Source: Novakomyces olei
Taxonomy: Eukaryota; Ascomycota; Novakomycetes; Novakomycetales; Novakomycetaceae
DNA length: 64,000 nt
Direction: 5' to 3'
Assembly: GCA_016906335.1 (NCBI GenBank)
Contig: JADEYG010000009.1
Span: 62,001 to 126,000, forward strand
Shown here: positions 33,871 through 44,927 of the stretch, piece after piece
Layout of the letters: every line of letters starts with the position of its first letter
Numbering within the stretch: the first letter of the stretch is position 1
Notes under the pieces: generated by a model
What the model was told of the DNA's origin: nothing
Databases searched by the model: none
What the model saw: only the letters and a program-made list of their open reading frames with translations
Translations under genes and position numbers: made by a program

Positions 33871-34324
33871 CCTGTGATTATCGCAAGGAAAATCGTCCAT
33901 CCATCCCTCTGTCGTCGTTCTTTTGCCGACGAAAACACTAAACAGCCCACAAGCCGTCCCATCCAGGCGAAGGAAAGGAGACATACGCAAGTTAAGAGTA
34001 AGAGGAGGCAGCGGGACAGGTGAGCGTATAGGAAAGCGCATACGAGACAGTCTAGAGTCTCCTGAAGCTCCATCCACAGGGCAAGAAAAGCCTTTGCCTC
34101 CGCTGACGTGCCAGAAAGATTCTGGCAGAGTAAAGGCACCGGCTTTGCTGTGCCTTTCTCACGACCGGGCGGCACTGCAGCACCTGAACCTGGACCTGAC
34201 TCCAGCGTGAGAGCCAGGAATCGCTCGTGTACCTGCCGGCCGACGAAAAATAAATAAAAAATAAAATAAAAAAGGCAGAGCAAGCGACGAGAGCAGGCCA
34301 CGGACCTGGACTCCTGTTGCCTGC

Positions 34325-35908
34325 ATGGTGTCTATAAAATCGCTGATCCACCATTCAAGGCCGACATCGCCTCTGCCGGACCAATGCAGCTCCGCGAGCG
34401 GCAGCTCTGCTGATCCAGGGCGGCCGCAGCAGCTGCCGACATGGAACATATTCCAGTCGCAGTTAAAGCAGGAGCCAAACTCTGCTGGTGCGGGTCACCA
34501 CCCTTTGCCAGAGGCAAAAGGCGGAGCGGCTCTGCCACCGATCTCGTCCTTCTTCCAGGCCCGCACGGACACGGGCCGCAATGGCCAAGTAAAGGCCTTT
34601 AATGGGGACAAGGAGGGAGGAGGCTCCCACAGACACAATATCGACTATGACGTGGATATGGACTCTGACGAAGAGGCGGTGAGACGGGGAGAGCAAAGGG
34701 CGTTGGCCCGGGACGAGTATGGCCGACTCTACCAGGCCCAAAAGTACGAGGCCGCTAGCGAAAGGCTCTACAGTAAGGAATACAGTACAGGCAAAATGGA
34801 TCCTTCAAGGTTTGCTACGGGCGACTATACGAGCCGCAGCAGTAGCAGCAACCACAGTAACTGCTCAAGCGGCAATTCTGGGCCGACTCTCTCTGCGCGA
34901 GAGCAAATGTACCATCAACAGCAGCAGAGGCACCATCAAACAGCTGTGTTTGGGACTACTCCGCCAGTGTACGCTGACTTTGCTCCTCCACCGGCTCACT
35001 CTCACGCTCAGCCGATCCCATACAACAAGAGCCACGTTCACGCTCATTCGGCTACTCGAGCAATCCCTACTCCGCCTTCGTTTGACGATCATTCAAGGCT
35101 GGCGGGCGGCCTGAACAGCGTTGGCTCTTGCTCTATCCCAAGAACTGGCAGCGTCGGGTCTAATGGCTCAAAGCTGCTTCCACCTGCAACTGCAACTGCT
35201 GCTGCTGCTGCTTCAAGCTACTCGTCTTCCGGCTTCATGTTTGGTGCGAGTCCGCTGGCCGGGTCAGTACCTTCCTCTGCCTCTTACGTCCCCACCCTCT
35301 ACTCGCCAGCAGGTACTGTCCCCACTCCAGGCAGCAGTGTCTCTGTTACACCAGGGGCAAGCAGCGTCAATGGAGGCAACGGCCCTTCGTATTCTCCCAC
35401 GAGTCTAATGCCTTTGCAGGACAATAGCGTGCCATCTTTAATGCCTCCAGCAAACGCCTATGGCTTTCAACTACAACAGCCAAATCATACAAATCATACA
35501 AATCATACAGCTTCGGCAAGTGTCAACCCGCTGCCAAATCAGCCGGGTCCAGCGGGGTTCGTACCCCACAATGTGAACAGTGCGGGGTTCCGTGCTTGTG
35601 CGTCCACGTCAGGCTCGCCTTTTGCTGCTACGCCATTGGCTACCGCCTCCAGTGCGCCTACTCCAAGTTGCTCAAGTTACCCTTTCCCTGTCGTCCCGGG
35701 AGCCAGTGCTTCTTATTTTTCATCCTCCCTGCCCTCCCCAACGACTAATGTGAACAATCACCACCATAATAACAGCCATAATAACGGGTATAATAGCAAC
35801 AATAATGCTGATAGCCAGCAAGCATCGACCCCGCTTCCGTCTCCGCCTTCTTCGGCTTCTTTGTTACAAGAGCCAAGGCAAAAGTCACAGCAGAGGTATA
35901 GGCAGCAA

Positions 35909-35940
<32 letters not shown>

Positions 35941-36283
35941 ACAAAAATTGGCCCGGCAGTTTCCTCGTTACGGGCTCAATATGGCAGAGAGCTTTGGTAA
36001 ACACTCGCCTTCCTCAGACGCTTTTTCTGGCAGTGCAAACAATGACGTCAATGAAGATTCCTCGTCACGGGCCGCCACCACGCTAGTAGGGGCTGGAGTA
36101 ACACTGGAAAAGTACGTGTGCGAGATTTGTGAAAAGTCTTTTTCCCGGCCCAGTTCTTTACGTATACATTCTTATTCACACACGGGAGAAAGGCCGTACG
36201 TTTGCACGTACTCTGGGTGCAATCGTGCATTTTCCGTCCGGAGTAATATGCGACGACATATGCGAGTACACGGGGTTTCATGA
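34325..36283 (+). CDS. C2H2 zinc-finger transcription factor
   Basis: Intronless, 652 aa. Two adjacent C-terminal C2H2 fingers at about residues 596-650: YVCEICEKSFSRPSSLRIHS followed by the TGERPYVC linker, then CTYSGCNRAFSVRSNMRRH. The order RPSSL..H..SHTGERP.C...GC...FSV.SN.RRH is a class common in fungal developmental and metabolic regulators, but I cannot name the orthologue. The N-terminus MVSIKSLIHH is a short conserved-looking motif in such factors. The middle is low complexity: Ser/Ala/Pro-rich with NHTNHT, HNNSHNN and a polyglutamine tract near residues 529-541. A long non-coding upstream region and low-complexity activation-type sequence fit a tightly regulated factor. Strong GC and Gln-codon bias comes from the repeats. 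Confidence 0.85.
35905..35946 (+). repeat. CAG/CAA polyglutamine tract in the C2H2 factor
   Basis: Mixed CAG/CAA run encoding about 13 consecutive glutamines. The interruptions limit slippage. Confidence 0.9.
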
Positions 36284-37800
36284 AGACGTTTTCTTTAAAA
36301 AATAATTTTATTGCTCAATTATGTATTTGGTATTTTTTTTTTTTTTTTTTTTCATCTTTTCTTTCGCTTGTAATACTTGCTTTTTTAACATTTTCGTATG
36401 GGTTTCGTTGTGAGGATAGAAGGTCCGAGGTTTTGGTTACAGTTGAATACTTGTCGAATTTGAATTTCTCTGTAAAGTCATGTCGTGCGCTTATCTATTG
36501 GCTGAGGGCAATAGCGTTGCGTCGACTGAATGGTTTTCTTTTTACCGCTTTGCTTTATTACCAATAATATCTATAATGATTCAGTTATATTTCAATGGTT
36601 TTAGTTTACAAGCTTTTATTCGAAATGTACATGTTTATGATTTTTCCCCCCTTGGCTTGCCTTTATTTCGTATTTCTTTTTGCTTTGTGTTTGATTTATT
36701 CTTCTTCATGATAATGATGATGGTCGCGAGATTGTGGTGTAGACGAAGAAAAGTATGATGATGTTTTTTGTTAAACAAGAGTATATTTTGTCCGCACTAT
36801 TAACATTGATGGTTTTTGTTTTGATCGTGAATTTAGAGGATAGAGATTGGTATGAGGGAGAAAGAACTAGAGAGCTGTCAGAGTTTAGATTGAATTGAGT
36901 TTCATATTAACCTCTATGATTGATTCTTTATGTTTTACGATAAATTAATATTACTATCACTTTTGTGTATTGCTTTGCGTTACAACGGACCGAGAGGTAA
37001 CCCACGAATAAATTTTGGTGCATGTCTATGATAAGCCGTAGAGGATCGGGTGGAGCCTCGGACGTAAAAACCGTGCCTGGCCAGATTTGGGCCGGAAAAA
37101 GCAAGAGTTGCAAAATCTACCGATACACAATCAGACATCCCTTTACCTTTATTCCTTTCTATTTATTAGAGGCTTTGCCATTCGGAATAGATCATAGTGG
37201 CCTTTATTTTTCAGAGCTCTTTTTGCATACATAGCTCGTCAGACCCTTTATGTCATTTGCTATCATGGGCCACAGCACACGCTAGCTTACATGCATTATC
37301 TTTAGTTTGAAAAGTTAACCTTTTAAATAGCGGAAATTGGTGAATAGAAACCGGGTTCATTCATTGACGTGATTGTTCACGACAATTTACAGACAATTCT
37401 TACTCTATAAACTCGTGCGCCGTCGTGGATTGAAGAACGAAGCAAACAGACGTGACAGAAGCAATACAGAGAATAATCGTACCTTGAGAATAATAACACA
37501 TTAAAAAATCACAATAAACAGGCTTAAGACTATATAGACTGGTTTATGTGATACTAAATTATGTAATACACAATTACTCTTGTGAATCATTCACTGTGCA
37601 GATACGATATTTGCTCGCTTAAATTTAGCACTGTTCATATATCTAATATATTCCATATCTTATTTGTCAGTTAGTCTGAAATATAAAATATTACTCTATC
37701 GCCTACAGAGCAAACAGGAAATAATAGTACTTTGTAATCGAATTAAACGCGAAAAGTATCCGTCTCCACTGTGGGGCTCCATACACACGAACCCGGGAAT
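36284..37800. other. Convergent intergenic region
   Basis: About 1.5 kb between the C2H2 factor stop and the thaumatin-like stop. It has a T homopolymer of roughly 20 nt near 36332-36352 and T-rich sequence thereafter. Short open frames show no similarity I recognise. Confidence 0.5.
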
Positions 37801-38388
37801 CTATGATGACGCAGGACAGAGAACGATCTCATAGTCCGCGTTGACAGAGCAATGGTGCTCTTTGGTGTAATCGGAAGTATATGTGAAAGCTCCTTGGCAT
37901 CCGCTTTCGAGGCACTCAAACTCGGTGCAAGTACCGCCGAGCGTGTCACCGTGAGGCGTGACTTTCATGGGGATATTGAAGCCTTGATCTCCGATATCAA
38001 CGACAGTCTGCTCGTTCGTACTGCCACCATACTGAAAGTTGGAGTAGCCCATCTCAAAGACGGTAAGAGAACTCGTCCATGAAATGCCTGAAACTTCAAC
38101 TCCTCCTCCGCTCTCAACTGCTCCTGAAGAGCACGAAGAGGCATCGCCGTTGCAGCCAGTACGGATCCACAATCGACCCTTAAATTCGCTCGGCACTTGA
38201 ACACTCCAAGAGTTACCGGAATCTAGAGTCGTTCCTGTCGTGTCTGGAAGAGGCGAAGTGTCCTCAAACTTGTAAATTGCCGGCCAGACCGTCTGATCGC
38301 ACTCGTTGCTTACCGATACGGTGTACGCATTGGCAGAGCGCAGAGCAATTGCGGCCGCAGCAGAAATGAGCGTGGCTAGTTTGAACAT
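37801..38388 (-). CDS. Secreted thaumatin-like protein
   Basis: Intronless, 195 aa. A signal peptide MFKLATLISAAAAIALRSANA is followed directly by the thaumatin fold start YTVSVSNECDQTVWPAIYKF. Later landmarks are the REDDD-region analogues WIRTGCNGDASSCSSG, SLTVFEMGYSNFQYGG (the fold's central strand) and a cysteine-rich end (GGTCTEFECLESGCQGAFTY, HHCSVNADYEIVLC). It has nine cysteines, so four disulfides are likely, as in small thaumatin-like proteins. Fungal members bind or cleave beta-glucan or act in wall remodelling, and some are antifungal. Function here is not established. It is smaller than plant PR-5 proteins (about 200-230 aa mature). Confidence 0.87.
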   Translation of the reverse strand: MFKLATLISAAAAIALRSANAYTVSVSNECDQTVWPAIYKFEDTSPLPDTTGTTLDSGNSWSVQVPSEFKGRLWIRTGCNGDASSCSSGAVESGGGVEVSGISWTSSLTVFEMGYSNFQYGGSTNEQTVVDIGDQGFNIPMKVTPHGDTLGGTCTEFECLESGCQGAFTYTSDYTKEHHCSVNADYEIVLCPASS

Positions 38389-39793
38389 CTTGCTTTATAC
38401 AAATGTAAAGCGTGAAAAGAGGGCAATTTAAAGAAAACGTGTAAAGGTTGCTTTTGTGTCCGCCTAGAGAGTGATGGCAAAGACAGTTTCCCTGGCTGAA
38501 ATCGCGAGGACTTTTTGGTAGTGAAAGAGAGTTGATTGAATCTACGGCATGGAAACGTAAACCTTTTTATATCTTGGCCGTTGCGCGCTTGTGGGGCTCA
38601 TACGGTGCGTTTATGCCCGATGAAATTAGAGCGAGATCTCCTTATTTTCCTTTGCGCTTGCCTTCTTGTTTCTCCTGCGTTATTACTTGCCTCCCTTTTT
38701 GACATCCCTTCCCGATCAATCAGGGGAATTTTGCCAATTTTTAATTTTCACCGGTAAATTTATATTAATTTAATCTGATTATTGTCGCGTTTAACGCGCG
38801 TTTTGCTGACAATTAACGTTGCCGTTGCGGGTAAGCTTACTTGACAAGGATCGATCGTGGCAGTGCACCGTTGTGTGTGTGTCACCGCCCAGCCAATTAG
38901 GTGCCGAATTTAATTTGACAGGTGTGCCGGAAATTAAAAGGTTGCGGTAACGTTACTTTGTCTCGGGAATTGATCTAATTTACGACAACCGGCACTTGAA
39001 ATTAAGATCCATTTTCCCGAGTAATTTATTATTTTATGTAATCAAGCATTTCAGTCGCTTTAAAATAGCAGAAATAAATGGATAATGAAGCGAACACTTA
39101 ATAAAATTAATAGACTATAAAATAAGCATAACGCAGACATAGGGCCGCAACGATTGATGCCAAGATTTCCCCCGATAAATTTAGCACGAGCCCTAAGGGA
39201 CTATCTTCACTATTCAAAAGCGTTAACGCTCGATCGAATTGAGACAATCAGACTTGGCGGTTGAGAAAACCGCGCTTTTGTTGTTATCCCTGCATCGCTC
39301 TGCATCGCTGTTTAATTTAATTCAGAGTTTTAGGTCAAGGTAGTAAAATAGGATGAAGGATGAAAAGAAAATATTTCACTGTAATTGTTATTAAAATCTT
39401 GTGCAACGAAACTATGGGCGTATCATCAGTATTATACTAGCGATTTTCTCATTTTAAATTCAAATAAAATTTTTAATTTATAACTTGGAATATATAAAGA
39501 CTTGCAGCAGTATTGCCTGCTTGGCAGCAAGCGTACATACGCTTCCTATGTAATTTAAATTTAAAGTCTGCACACATAAATTTTATGGTCAAATTTATCT
39601 TACTTCCAAAGCAAATATTATTTCTACACAGCCTACGGAAATTACACAATTTTTTCTTTATATATAAAATGAAAATTATGTATATTCATCAAATGCCGAG
39701 ATCATCGGTCCATGAGGCTTGTAGAGGCGACGGCGTGTAAGGACCCTAAATTAGTAAAATATTTTCTATTCACCACTCTTTCAAGTATACAGT
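38389..39793. other. Intergenic region, thaumatin-like / NUP53
   Basis: About 1.4 kb upstream of the thaumatin-like gene and downstream of NUP53. AT-rich, with no supported exon or repeat. It should hold the thaumatin-like promoter in its first part. Confidence 0.5.
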
Positions 39794-41607
39794 CTAGAAC
39801 CCAAAAATTGTTTCCAGTAAACCGCGGGCCAACCTGGACCTTAGCGAATTTGCTCCTGGAGCAACACTCTGAGTATTTGTATCTAAACGCGGCTTGGAAT
39901 CAGTAGCGCTGTCTCCTCCACTAAGCCATGAAAGCCAGCCATTCTGTGGGCTCGGCTTGAAAATATCATCACTCTCCAGTAACTGGACGCGTTTCGCTCC
40001 TCGTACACTCGATTGTGGGGTATTCGCAAAAGATTGAGGACCCTGAGATTTTGGCGTTTGAAAAGCCAAAGACGGAGTCGTTTGGCTCCGGTGCATTCCC
40101 AGCACTTTATTAGGCAATCTTCCAGCTTTTGCTGGCGGCGGCGGTGTGGTCGTCGCGTTGTCCACCTCCATTGCATCTGCATCGGGCCCCGTAAAATTAC
40201 TTGATCTTTTATCTGTAATGTTGCCCGCATTATTATTTGTTACATTTTCGTCAAGATTACTTGAAGCGATGTTTGAGTTTTGCCCAAGCGCGTCGGCAGC
40301 GTAAACGCACCCAATCATATATTTCCCGCCCAAGAGCATAGCATTCGCGTTTACTGCGCGCTCAGCACTGGCAGCATCTGTATAATTGATTTGTAACCAG
40401 TTGCCGCCCAGCGTAACATTGCCTGAATCTCCTGCAGCACTAGAATGAGTCCTTATCGGCCCATATCGACGAAAAACGTCGAGTACGTGCTGTGTCAAAT
40501 TAGAAGGAAATCCGAATATAATAACGCTTGTTCCGTCAGGTGCAATTTTTTGCTGCTGCTGTTGCTGTCTTTGTTGACCCTCCCGTATTTCTAACGACTG
40601 AGGCGACTTTAATTGTGAATGCGACTGGGTTGATGAGGGAGAGAACTGCCATTGTTTGGTCGTTTCAGGACTAGAAGGCTCTACCACAGAGTCTAGACCT
40701 CTTGGGGAATCGTAGATAGATGTAATTGGCGGAGCTTCCTCTTGAGCTCGGAGCATAGTGATTCCTGTCAAACCAGCTTGGCCGCCAGCGTGCCGCGAAA
40801 CGGGTTTGGGAGTACCAAAACTCGATCCGCCATACGTTCCCGGTGGCGACGACGAAGTCCGCCGTGAAAGGGGTCTGAAGATTAGATATGCGAGTGAGGA
40901 GCAAGAAAAGATATTTAGATTGCGGTAACGTTTATTTAATCCAAAATCATGCACTGGAAAACAGATATCGAACCCACACAAAAGTGTAGAATTAAAGATT
41001 TTCATTAAGTTTTATAGTATTAAATAATATAAACGAGCAGAGGAAAGCCTAGTGGCAAAGGAACAGAAAGAAGCAGAATAAGCCAGCAAAAAAAAAAGAG
41101 AAAAGATATTTATTTGGAACAAAAACTTACGGAGATCCACGGCTGTACGACCGTTCAGCAGCTAATGGTGAGCTGCGTTCAGGTAGGAATTGCTGATTGC
41201 ATTAGTCAACTTTGCACAAAATACCGAAAAAAAAGACTATAAAATAGCAAGCGTACCTTTTGCTGTGAGGAGTTGAACCGTGACAGATGGCTTGGCACGT
41301 AACGTCTATCACTTGACCCTCCCAGACTAGCGCTAAACCCTTGCCGGCCGGGCTTCGGCCCGCGGCGTAAAGGGCTTGCATTAGAGTACCCCGGGCTGCC
41401 AATTGAACTCGGCCCCAGATTCTCGCCTCGAGCACCGGTAAACTGGTTCAGCGAAGGAGAGCTGACGGAATAAGTCATTTGCTGTGGGGACTGTTGTTGA
41501 GAGGGGAATTGCTGCTGATTAAAAGACGAAGCATTTCCCGACGCAAAACCCGGCGATCCCTGCTGAGTTAAGGAAGGCGAGTTTAGCTGCGCCTGCATTT
41601 TAATCAA
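39794..41607 (-). CDS. NUP53: Nucleoporin Nup53/Nup35 (MPPN/RRM-type)
   Basis: Membrane-linked scaffold nucleoporin of the inner ring of the nuclear pore. Exons 41607-41257, 41192-41131 and 40874-39794 give 497 aa. Exon 2 encodes QFLPERSSPLAAERSYSRGS. The Nup35-type RRM dimerisation domain is at SVIIFGFPSNLTQHVLDVFR...GNWLQINYTDAASAERAVN...GGKYMIGCVYA. The C-terminus ends in an amphipathic helix SLRSRLARGLLETIFGF, the element that binds the nuclear membrane in yeast Nup53. The N-terminus is Gln/Ser/Pro-rich and disordered. Start 41607 or the Met three codons on (41598) are equally possible. Intron 2 (256 nt) interrupts the disordered region. The gene is divergent from the NIMA-type kinase. 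Confidence 0.9.
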
Positions 41608-42114
41608 ACAGCCAAGTCGATTTGGCTACAGCCAATGAATATTAGCGCTGATCACACGCGTCAAAAATTTTTGGGTCAAAGTCGCGTCCAACGCGAATCA
41701 ACAACGATCTCGACTCAACTTCATACAGAAAACAAACAAAAAACAAAATAAAAAATATAGATGGATCTATATCTTTTGTGAACATTTAAATAATTTGAAA
41801 TATATACATAATTTGAATGAAAAATATATACGTATATCAACGATGGCAATAGAGGCAAAATACACAAATAGGAAAAATACGTTCTATGCTCTCATACAAA
41901 GTTCTGCCCTTTAACGGTATAACTATGGTGCATAATGGATTTGCGTCGCAGATTGAGTTGCTACTGAACTCATATTGTTACTTGGTCCCAGTGAACAGTA
42001 ATAGAACATGCAACCAAGTACTGTAAGGAGTATATCAAGTAAAACGGATTGTCGCCTGGGCGACGTATTTGTTTACATAATCAACAAACGAGCACAGTAA
42101 TTGGCACTCTATGA
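41608..42114. other. Divergent intergenic region, NUP53 / NIMA-type kinase
   Basis: About 510 bp between divergent starts, AT-rich. No exon or RNA was recognised. Confidence 0.5.
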
Positions 42115-43785
42115 ATGGAGACGTACGAGCCGCTCGAGGTGATCGGACATGGCTCGTTCGGCATTGTTCGAAAGGTATAATTAAGCATTTACATTTACAT
42201 TATATCTAAACTTAATCCCAGGTTCGCCGTCAGAGAGATGGAGCGATTCTGGTTCGAAAGGAAATCAACACTAGAAGAGTACGGAGCGAACACGAGAGGC
42301 GGCAAATTGCTCGTGAAATAGAGAACTTGGAAGCCTTGTCTCATCCAAACATTGTCAAGTATCATGAGCGCCATGTGGATACAGGCACGGGTCTTTTATA
42401 CATATACATGGACTACTGCAGCCAGGGCGATTTGGCCCATATGATTGCTCAGCATCGGGAGCAGGGCACTGCCTTTACGGAAGAGCAAATATGGGCCCTT
42501 TTTTACCAAATTGCTACAGCGCTCGAAACCTGTCACGATCCATCAACTGGGCACGTTTTCCTCCACCGTGACCTCAAGCCGGATAATGGTGAGTGCTTCT
42601 TCTTTTTGTGTTTTGCTATGTAATTATTCCCTTTTCTGTTTTATACAATTTGTACTCCGTTTGTGTTTGATCTGTTTGTGGATTTGCTTCTATTTATTCT
42701 TTTGCCTGAGCACGTTTGAGCTTGGCTGGGTATCAACTGACTTAAATCTAGTATTCATGGATGCCGACGATACAGTTAAGCTCGGAGACTTTGGCCTTTC
42801 AAAAGCATTAGAGGCTACACGGCAATGCTTTGCTCAAACCCTTGTTGGCACTCCTTATTACATGTCTCCAGAGATCATAAATAACAAGCCTTACACCACT
42901 AAATCCGACATTTGGTCGCTAGGCTGTGTAATGTACGAAGTTGCAACACTACACGTACCCTTTGATGCTGCAACGCGTTCAGAGCTGGACCAGGCCATCA
43001 AAATTGCAAATTATGCGCCTATACAGAACTATAGTAAAGAGCTCTGTGCTGCTATTTCCGCATGCCTACGTGTGGATTTCCATCAAAGGCCTTCGGCGGC
43101 TAGACTTTTAAAACTGGCACAAATGCGATTGGCCAAGGATCGTCTTGAGCTCAGTGCTAGGGCCCAGCGTCTGCAAAAGTTCGAGTCAGAGCTTGAAGCC
43201 AAGCATATAGAGCTGTGCAGACGCGAACAGGAATTAATTGAGGCAAAGGAAAGGTTATTCGGGCATTGGCAAATTCATGAAAAAGTAATTACTCATAATC
43301 AGTTGACGGCACAGGTCCAATCACCTACAGTTTTCTCCTCTGATGTTTGCATGACAGACTCGCCTTTACAGCCGTATAATCGTCTAAAAGATACAGAGAT
43401 GGCTCCATCTATTATCCGAGCGCCATTGGTGGCAGTAACAAATGTATTTCCAGCTTTAAACGGCGCGGAAGGAGCTACAGCGACTCCGACTAAACCTGCG
43501 GCTTTGAAATCTTTGAACTCTAACAACTTGTTCTTGAACAGACAGGGAAGGGGAATGAGAAGTCTAGAGATTGATCAGTCACCGCCATTGAATAATTTAC
43601 TGAGCAAAGCGGTCAAACGTAATGCGTTTGTACAAAGGCAGCAAAAACCTGAAAACGAACAAGCGTATATGGGAAGCGCGTTTTTAAGACAAGTCAAAAA
43701 TGGTGACAATGAAAGCGAACATGAGAGTGATGATTATGATATCCCAAGTCCTTTCTTAAAGAAGAATGAGCGACGAATGCTGTAG
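42115..43785 (+). CDS. NIMA-family Ser/Thr protein kinase (NimA/Fin1/Kin3)
   Basis: Mitotic kinase of the NEK family. Exons 42115-42174, 42222-42588 and 42752-43785 give 486 aa. Kinase motifs in order: Gly loop GHGSFGIIRKV, catalytic Lys in ILVRKEIN (the NIMA-type VRKEI), HPNIVKYHERHVD, catalytic loop HRDLKPDN joined across intron 2 to VFMDADD, DFGLSK, activation segment GTPYYMSPEII, SDIWSLGCVMYEV and CLRVDFHQRPSA. A predicted coiled coil follows (DRLELSARAQRLQKFESELEAK). The tail is Ser/Asn-rich and ends in acidic ESEHESDDYD, typical of NIMA C-termini that carry degradation and dimerisation signals. It is somewhat shorter than A. nidulans NimA (699 aa), nearer yeast Kin3 (435). Confidence 0.92.
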
Positions 43786-44023
43786 GCACAATTATATATA
43801 GACTTGCGGGCACGTCTCTTTGACACTAATGATGAGAATTCTTAACATATTTATTGACATAAATGACTTTAATCTAAATGAACAGACATGTAGAAACTAA
43901 CTGATCATGCGTGAATATCTAGAAAGATAGAATCGGCACAGAGCTACTATTATGTTTGGATCTGCCCACAAGTCAAAGTCAGTGTAATATATTGATGCTC
44001 CATCGGTTTATCATTAGAAATCA

Positions 44024-44580
44024 CTAGCTCTTTTCTCCCAACGATTTTAGCAGACTCAGGTAGACGTCTTTGTTGAAGCCGGATGCAGCCTTTTGGAAGT
44101 TAGTAAAGCAGGAGAAACAGCAAAAGATTTAAAAGGGAGCTATTAAATAAAATTGCATAGAAATAAAATCCATTGCTGGTGCCAAAAGAAGGAGAAACCG
44201 ATTTTTCAATTACCCTCTGATTATCCCAATCAACCAAGAGCGGGTTCCCATTCTTTATCTCTGCAATATCATCGGCAATGTTAGAATAGCCCGCTTGCCC
44301 CTCTCGATGCTTTGCAATTTGTCGAATAATATCAACCTGAGTACCCGTTGGCCCCTGGCTATCGAGATCAAGATCGAACTCTGGCAGATCGAACGGTATC
44401 ACGTTCGTTTCGCCCTTGTCCGGGAACAATTGCTTGCCATGGCTTCGCTCAAGCGCATTCTCCAGTAGGCTCTTAGCCAGCTGCGAAGCCTGAGACTTGG
44501 TGCGGTAGCTTTAAAGATCAGCATTATTTCAAAATAAATCCAGTCACGAACAATAAGGTTAGAGTGGGAACGGATCTCAT
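44024..44580 (-). CDS. Unrecognised conserved-looking 129-aa protein, three exons
   Basis: Exons 44580-44552, 44508-44214 and 44089-44024 give 129 aa. It begins MRSVPTLTLFYRTKSQASQL, and the middle reads ERSHGKQLFPDKGETNVIPF, TQVDIIRQIAKHREGQAGYS and IADDIAEIKNGNPLLVDWD. The last intron has a perfect TACTAAC branch site and joins DNQR to AASGFNKDVYLSLLKSLGE. The short basic N-terminus, with no acidic residue in the first 20, could be a mitochondrial targeting sequence. Beyond that I recognise no family. Exon 1 relies on a GTTCGT donor, the same unusual donor inferred in SGF11. TTAGGG-type repeats lie about 180-200 bp upstream of the start, on the promoter side. Confidence 0.6.
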
Positions 44581-44927
44581 CGGGCTGGCTTCGTTTTGTG
44601 GAGTCTTGCGCAAGTACAATGATATCATATAATAAATAGTACGATAGATTATACTATGTACAGGCAATGCCTATCTATATATAGCGTAAATTGTATAAAG
44701 ATACCGAAACACAGTTATTTGAAGTACTTGTAGAGTAGATCAAGTATGGTAATTAGAAATAGGGTTAGGATTAGGGTTATGAATATATTTGTTAACTGCA
44801 AGACTCAAATAGACAATTGACGCTAAATACTTTGTTCATTACCTGCAGGTCCATCGTTTACGTAGGCACTCTTTGCAACCATCTATCTCCAATCTATATA
44901 TACACAAATCCTTCGCCAATGCCTCCT
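44581..44927. other. Intergenic region with telomere-like repeats
   Basis: About 350 bp between DUS1 (3' end) and the 129-aa gene (5' end), both on the minus strand. It holds the TTAGGG-type tract at 44761-44778. Confidence 0.5.
44761..44778. repeat. Interstitial telomere-like repeat (TTAGGG type)
   Basis: AGGGTTAGGATTAGGGTT: three TTAGGR units with one substitution. On the minus strand this reads as AACCCTAA boxes 180-200 bp before the 129-aa gene, the form of a Tbf1/telobox promoter element in fungi. Confidence 0.6.

Larger units (their letters stand above)
29909..34324. other. Large gene-free region upstream of the C2H2 factor
   Basis: 4.4 kb with no supported exon. Open frames (for example 32398-32739 plus, 33828-34301 minus) lack recognisable similarity and overlap on both strands. 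Contents seen: a degenerate organelle-type tRNA-Leu-like sequence (30496-30576), an 18-bp near-repeat CTGTGTATACTGTGT at 33471-33506, a 20-bp tandem repeat (33581-33634), and a 16-bp repeat in three copies (33823-33870). Base composition rises in GC from about 32.2 kb. It may be an extended promoter or leader of the C2H2 gene. Confidence 0.5.

Noticed and set aside
33828-34301. 157-codon minus-strand frame upstream of the C2H2 factor
   Set aside because: Hydrophobic composition follows from CT-rich DNA. It overlaps the likely leader of the C2H2 gene and has no recognisable domain.
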